Assembly (NCBI GenBank): GCA_949775045.1
Contig: OX459097.1
Location: 14,225,710 to 14,289,709 of the forward strand
Direction: 5' to 3'
DNA from: Metridium senile
Taxonomy: Eukaryota; Cnidaria; Anthozoa; Actiniaria; Metridiidae
DNA: 64,000 nucleotides
Part shown: positions 55,063 through 64,000 of the stretch, piece after piece
Layout: each line of letters opens with the position of its first letter
Position numbering within the stretch: position 1 is the stretch's first letter
Translations under genes and position numbers: made by a program
The notes under the pieces: model-generated
Databases searched by the model: none
What the model saw: only the letters and a program-made list of their open reading frames with translations
Told to the model about the DNA's origin: nothing

Positions 55063-56699
55063 ATTTTCGCTACTGTCATCTCTTATCCATTGCCAATGTT
55101 TTAAGTGACTAGTGATTAAACTTCCAAGCCGCCATTGGAGTTTTTGTATAAAGGGAAGACAAAGCGCAAGCAGCGATTCTTGGTCACCTGTTGAGCTACC
55201 TGCTGAAATATGTGTTCCTCAACTGGTTTTTGCAAAACAATATTTAAACTATTTCTATTGTTTAATGTTGTGATTCCTTGCTTATCCTTTGAGAGTTTTG
55301 TTATGTCTTCAGTAGCTAATATCTATTTAAAGATTCTTGTAATTTTTTTTGTTGGCATGCAATTTCTTCATTTCTTAAAAATGACACATTTCATTGCATG
55401 GTCTTTGATTACCAGTTCATGCTACCCAGTCTCTACTCTTGTATATTTAACAGTGTCTGACTCCATCGTAAAAAGACTGGGACTTTTTTTTTAAGTAGAC
55501 TTCTTAAAAGAGGAAGAATATTTTAAAAGTTTTATTTTTGAAATAAAAATATTAAATTTTTAGTAAACGTGTGAAGCAAAAATTATTAATTGTAATAACT
55601 TGCTCTCTGATTGGCTTGATAATAAGTTGTCTAATGTTATATATTATAACATAGATACAATCTAACACGCGCTATGATTGGTTAAAAAACCGTGGTTTAT
55701 CAGAGTATAAACCCTGATGCTTCTCTGTGGTCAGTGACTTTGCAAGAAAACTTACCGAAGTTCGAGAGAGAAAAATAAAGACGAGACGTTTTTGAGACGA
55801 AAACATCGATCTAATTCATGACTTTGCTATTATATTCTTACACAAATAATGATTTCAAGTAAATATGATTTCTAGATAATTCAGAAACTCACATGAACTT
55901 CAAATAATAGACAAAAATATCTAACCTTTTCAAGATTCGCTTTCAAGTGTTCAGGTTATGACTGACAAATTAAAAATGTTCATTTTTCAAGTAAGAACGG
56001 CAAATCAAAAAACAGTTCATAGAAAATACATTTTCGAGTTGATTATTTTTGATAAATGTCTTTTTGTGGCTAAATTGTTTTCTTTTTCAGTCATAAAATA
56101 ACTTCATATTAATCCTACCGTAAATCTTCGCTAGTTGTAACGGCCTCGTGGTTGCCTCATTTCATGTCATTTTGATAGTAAAAAAACCAAACAGATTAGC
56201 TATTGAGAGTAGCTTTGTAGCTATTCCTTAGTAGAGGAGCAAGTTCTTGAGTTTAACTGTGAGAGTTTGTCTTCGTTACGGCCTGTTTTCTAACCGGCTC
56301 CATTTTGTGTTTTTTTTCCACGGTAAATTTGTCGATCTTTCGATGGCTGTTTTGTTTCTCTTGTCGCTGTGTTTTTGCTTCTCTTCTCTCAACGGATGAA
56401 GCTTTGGCTTTTGTAAACAAGATTGATTCCTTTAACAGTTTAAATATTTAGGTTTTGAGATTTAGAACGGATTTAAATCTAAAACTGACAATGATTTCAA
56501 AGATTGTAAAATTTTCAGCTTTCCGTTCTTGGCATTGAAAAAAGCTACTTGAATGTTGGCTGTCACATTTTTGACCAATCAGAGAAGAGTTTTACTATTC
56601 TTGAGCCAATCAAAATTAGTGTTATATCGCGATTGCATCAAAGCGAAAATTTGCAAGAACAAAATAGATTTTTGCAAGACAACATTTCGCTCGTAAATC
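55063..56699. other. Upstream region of PA14/FN2 gene, no gene seen
   Basis: This must hold the promoter and 5' untranslated region. No firm core promoter element can be named. Frames on either strand lack signatures. Confidence 0.5.
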
Positions 56700-56880
56700 T
56701 GTGTAATAAACCATATAACTAAGGCTCAGTTGTGGTTTATACTCTGATAACTGCACTCTGGACAGTTGAAAACACTCGAAAATGATCAAAAAGTGCTTTT
56801 TGACATTTCTCGGCGTGTTTTCAACTGTCCATCGTGCAGTTATCAGAGTATAAACCACGGCTGAGCCTTAGTTATTTGGT
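56700..56880. mobile_element. Foldback element, about 70 bp arms
   Basis: AACTAAGGCTCAGTTGTGGT and TATACTCTGATAACTGCAC in the left arm are matched inversely in the right arm (GTGCAGTTATCAGAGTATA). Similar text (GTGGTTTATCAGAGTATAAAC) near 55692 is probably a related fragment. Confidence 0.85.
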
Positions 56881-57016
56881 AAATAGAGTGAAAGCACTTA
56901 TCTATGAAATGAAATACAACTGCATGCTGCATGCTGCTGTTGCAAATGTATTTAATAGTGATTTTAAGTCGCTATCAAAGACTACTATAAAGTTGTAATG
57001 AGGTATTGTTTTGTTT

Positions 57017-57540
57017 TAGAATAGAATACTTTATTTAAAGAGGGTAACACTTAATATCTAAAGATAATATACACATGGCCCTCAAAATAATAACAATGAA
57101 TAGATAAAAGAAAGCAATTTTAACTACCCTAGCTGATTCTAAGTGAATTGGAATGAATAGCCTATCTAAATAAAAATAATGATTGAATTCTATCTATAAC
57201 TAATTTACAAATGATTTAAGTTTTCTAGTAAATGATGAACTATCGATTTCAGTTCTTTTAATTCACTAGGTATTTCAACTATATTTTCGCACCAGTAAAG
57301 CTAAAGGTGCGCTGCCCAAAAGATGTCCTAAACTTAGGAATAACAAGGCAGTTATGCGGAGCACTGTTTCTGGTATTGATTTGGAATTCCTTATAAACAA
57401 ACCTAAACTTATCTTTAATATATGATGGTACTTCATGATTCAATGATTTGTGGACAAGAGTTGCTTTAGCTTGTTTCACACGCTCTGGAAATGGTGTTAT
57501 TCCGATTTGTTGTTTCTGGTTGAATGACAATGACCACTGA
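57017..57540 (-). pseudogene. Decayed 3' end of a non-LTR retrotransposon (reverse transcriptase C-terminus)
   Basis: The frame at 57530-57280 reads PERVKQAKATLVHKSLNHEV, NTRNSAPHNCLVIPK and GQRTFSFTGAKI, the recognisable C-terminal tail of CR1/Rex/jockey-type reverse transcriptases. It breaks just before the usual WNSLP position. A shifted frame then gives IPSELKELKSI. The 3' end reads TTTAAATAAAGTATTCTATT, typical of these elements. It is 5'-truncated and frameshifted. Confidence 0.8.
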
Positions 57541-57561
57541 AATAATTAATAGTCACTAAAT

Positions 57562-57795
57562 ATAAACTATTAGTTAGTAAATAATTTGTTTGTATTTTAG
57601 TTAGCAAATGTTTTTATTTCATAGATTTACTGGCGCACTACACCGTATGAAGGACATTGTTACTTTATTTGACATTACATGAACTATTAGTTAGTAAATA
57701 TTTTGTTTGTATTTTAGTTAGTAAAGGTTTTTATTTCATAGATTTACTGGCGCACTACACCGAACGAGGGACATTGTTTCTTACTGACCTTTGAT
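57562..57795. repeat. Tandem duplication, about 115 bp unit, two copies
   Basis: Both copies contain TAGTTAGTAAAT, TTTTATTTCATAGATTTACT and GGCGCACTACACCG in order, ending with GGACATTGTT. Confidence 0.85.
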
Positions 57796-57867
57796 TGGGA
57801 GGAATGGGGACGGGAGGAGTGGGGACGGGAGGGGGTGGTGACGGCTGTACACAGACCGCGCACACAT
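57785..57867 (-). CDS. Candidate isolated Pro-rich exon
   Basis: After an acceptor-like TCTATATAG in phase 1, the frame reads DVCAVCVQPSPPPPVPTPP and continues Pro-rich to a donor at 57789 (GTCAGT) or 57785 (GTAAGA). It resembles the Pro/Cys composition of the CRD genes, but no neighbouring exons were identified. It could be an exon of an unassembled gene or chance. Confidence 0.25.
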
Positions 57868-57924
57868 CTATATAGATATAATATATGTGATTAATAGACC
57901 ATTTTCACAGTTCTCGTCGATCAA

Positions 57925-58105
57925 CCTCAGCCTCGAAAGGGTGTAATGTATTCTTTAGAATTTGATTACAGCTCGCAGTAATTTAAGAAGTGTCATAATC
58001 AAACAATTGAAACACTTGAAACTGAATTCCACGAACTGTATTCAAATTCTAAAGAATAAATTATACGTACGATATCGAGGTTCAGGTTGATCGACGTAAA
58101 GCGTG
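57925..58105. mobile_element. Imperfect foldback
   Basis: GTCGATCAACCTCAGCCTCG and TTCTTTAGAATTTGA on the left pair with the inverse on the right (TCGAGGTTCAGGTTGATCGAC). Confidence 0.65.
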
Positions 58106-58554
58106 ATAAGATCTATTACTAGTATTCATCTAGCATTGAAATACATATTCTACATCAATCTATTTTTATTTTTGTAGAGCCTTCCATGTCAACACTTGTT
58201 TGCCAGAAGTCACTGGAAAAGTTAATCGATTTACATAGTTTGTAAATTTCATGTAAAACCAAATTTACAAACTCTGTAAATTCAATTTCCATGGTATTTA
58301 CAAAGTCTTTAAATTAAGGATCCTGTAAATATCATATGTAAATCAAAATTTCCATTATACCAGGAAACGTGTAAATTTATGTACTGATAAACCCGGTGAT
58401 CTCGCATTCTGTAAAAAGTATGTAAATTATGATCGTGTAAATATACTGTAAATTTTGCTAAAAAGACCATGTAAATATCCTGCAAATGCAATAAAGGGAA
58501 AAAGTAAAGAAAAGAGTAGGACAACATTTGTCGAGACGTACCTTGCGGTAGCCT

Positions 58555-59575
58555 TTGTTACGCTGTAGTTTATGCAATGTGATGTGGTATGGTATTGAGG
58601 GATGAGTGTGTTGTGATGTGAGTGCCGGGTCTGGTGTGATGGGTCTGGTGTCATGTCGTTTGATGTGGTATGATGTGTGTATGTGGTGTGAAATTGTCGT
58701 GAGTAATGTGGTATGGTAGTGTGTTGTGATGTGAGTGCCGGGTGTGGTGTCATGGGTCTGTCATGTCATGTCGTGTGATGTGGTGTGTGTATGTGGTGTG
58801 AAATTGTCGTGAGTGATGTGGCATGGTAGGTGTAGTTTCGGGTGATGAGTGTGTTGTGTTGTGATGTGATACGTGTGGTGTGATATCGAGTGATGTGCAT
58901 GGTGATCATGAGAGATAGTGTGATGTGTTGTGATTATTGTGATTATTGTGATGTCGTGACGAGTGTGATGTGTTCTATTGTGATGGCCGGGTGTGGTGTG
59001 ATATTGAGTGATATGTTGTGATGGGTCTGGTGTGATGGGTGTGATGGGTATGTTGTGATGTGTGTTGTGCGATATTGAGTGATGTGGTGTGAGATGGTGT
59101 GATGTGTGGTGATGGGTGTCGTGTCGTGTAATGAGTGTGTTGTGATGTGTGTTTGGAGTGATATATAGTGCTGTGGTGTGAGATGCTGTGATGTGATGGG
59201 TGTGGTGTCGCATCGTGTAGCGTAGTGTGATGTGTTGTGTGTGTGTGTGTTGTGATATTTAGTGATGCAGTGTGGTGTGGTGTCGTGTAGCGTAGTGTGA
59301 TGTGGTATGTGTGTGCTGTGATATTTAGTGATGTCGTGTCGTGTAGCGTAGTGTGATGTGGTATGTGTGTGTTGTGATATTAAGTGATGCAGTGTGGTGT
59401 GGTGTGGTGTGGTGGTATGTGTATGTGTGTGTTGTGATAATAAAGTGATGCAGTGTGGTGTGGTGTCGTGGTATGTGTATGTGTGTGTTGTGATATTAAG
59501 TGATGCAGTGTGGTGTGGTGTCGTGGTATGTGTATGTGTGTGTTGTGATATTTAGTGATGCAGTGTGGAGTGGTG
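58555..59575. repeat. GTGTGATGTG-rich minisatellite region
   Basis: About 1 kb of imperfect repeats of GTGTTGTGATGTGGTGTG type. Near 59230-59570 they form a regular array with TGTGTGTTGTGATATTTAGT and GATGCAGTGTGGTGTGGTGT. Thr/His-rich frames on the minus strand are artefacts. Confidence 0.9.
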
Positions 59576-59898
59576 TCGCATCGTTTGAATGGTGTCATGT
59601 GATGGCCCGGTGGTGTTTGATATAAAGTGATCCACCCAATCCACCCCCCCCCCCCTGTATCCGCCCCTGCATCGTCCATGCAGATGGTCCAAAATAACGT
59701 CAAAATCGATCACAACCAAAAGCAATAGCTTCTTAAGAAGAATAAAAAAGTACATCAGAAAAGTGTAGTCATTTTAATAAATATAAAGAAAGCTTGTAGA
59801 GAGTTGTAGTTAAAATATGACATTGGATTTGTAACACCTTATTACTAGTCTTAACATGATATGAATGAAATAAGAATATAATTAATTTGTATCCAATA

Positions 59899-63576
<3,678 letters not shown>

Positions 63577-64000
63577 CTGAAAATAAACAAGATTTCGTAA
63601 GGGTAACTTATAGCCAAAATTTTTGCATCGCGACTGGAAAATTGTGAACTTCAATTTGATTTTGGGTTTTGAAACAACTGTCAATTGGCCAGTAACAAAA
63701 CGAGTAGAGGACTGGGTACTAGTTTGCCTAATTAATGTAATTAAGAAACAAACCTCATAGTTAAAGAGAGCACATCAAGATATGTTAGATTCCTGAGTTT
63801 GGTTGTATTTTGAACAAGATACACCCTGTCCTTCCAATCCATCCATGCCTTTGTAATTTTTTTTTTTGCGGTTTTGAATGGCTGTAACTAACTCAATATC
63901 CAACCAAAAGCACCAAATATCAGGAATTTTGCATATATTGATCTGCTATTTTATATTATGAGGTTAATTTCTTAATTATATTTCTTAATTAATTAGTTAA
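63577..64000. other. Right edge: intron or upstream of MFS gene
   Basis: No exon could be firmly placed. The preceding MFS exon, with a phase-1 donor, must be here or beyond the window. Confidence 0.5.

Noticed and set aside
57280..57530. Protein-coding host gene
   Set aside because: Sequence is the C-terminal tail of a non-LTR reverse transcriptase, frameshifted and followed by a retrotransposon 3' end.

Overview
This is eukaryotic nuclear DNA, AT-rich and intron-rich, and almost certainly from a cnidarian, most likely an anthozoan (sea anemone or coral group). The decisive evidence is two very large exons built from 17 and 21 copies of the six-cysteine motif CxxxCxxxCxxxCxxxCC. This is the cysteine-rich domain (CRD) of minicollagens and NOWA, structural proteins of the stinging capsule known only from Cnidaria (including Myxozoa). 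Genus and species cannot be fixed from the window. The gene models below were built by hand from reading frames, splice sites and intron phases.

Layout: (1) 1-8.3 kb: the first three coding exons of a CDK9-like kinase on the minus strand, running off the left edge, head to head with a complete four-exon 1-acylglycerol-3-phosphate acyltransferase gene on plus. The first intron of the acyltransferase gene is packed with foldback elements. (2) 8.5-16.7 kb: a MEI1-like meiotic gene (minus), divergent from an unrecognised gene (plus) for a protein with four internal repeats. (3) 17-25 kb: a pyrimidine-rich tandem array, an intronless divergent class A GPCR (minus) with a tandemly duplicated 3' end, then gene-poor repeat-rich DNA. 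(4) 25.4-55.1 kb: a long minus-strand series of exons encoding signal peptide, PA14 domain, Ala/Gly-rich and short collagen-like segment, unknown Cys-containing region, basic linker, Pro-rich linker, two fibronectin type II (FN2) domains, 17 CRDs, then 21 CRDs with a polyproline block. Every junction is phase 1 except one phase-2 junction inside PA14. The links through the second FN2 exon are well supported by phase. The FN2-to-first-CRD link is good. The link between the two CRD exons is weaker. If all are one gene, it encodes about 2,640 residues with 38 CRDs. (5) 55-64 kb: repeats, a decayed non-LTR retrotransposon tail, and the C-terminal half of an MFS transporter (SLC18B1-like, minus) whose 5' end lies at or beyond the right edge.

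The giant gene is the most interesting object: a probable capsule-wall or extracellular-matrix protein joining PA14 and FN2 modules to minicollagen CRDs. Other notable items are two transposable elements with matching empty sites inside the same window (a TTAA-flanked 858 bp element and a 692 bp near-perfect palindrome), a 4.1 kb minisatellite of 42 bp units lying between two equal-sized FN2 exons, and a retrotransposon tail only a few bases from a splice donor that supplies an in-frame stop and a poly(A) signal.

Most other long open frames in the window (poly-His, poly-Ile, poly-Leu, poly-Ala/Pro) are translations of simple repeats and are not genes.
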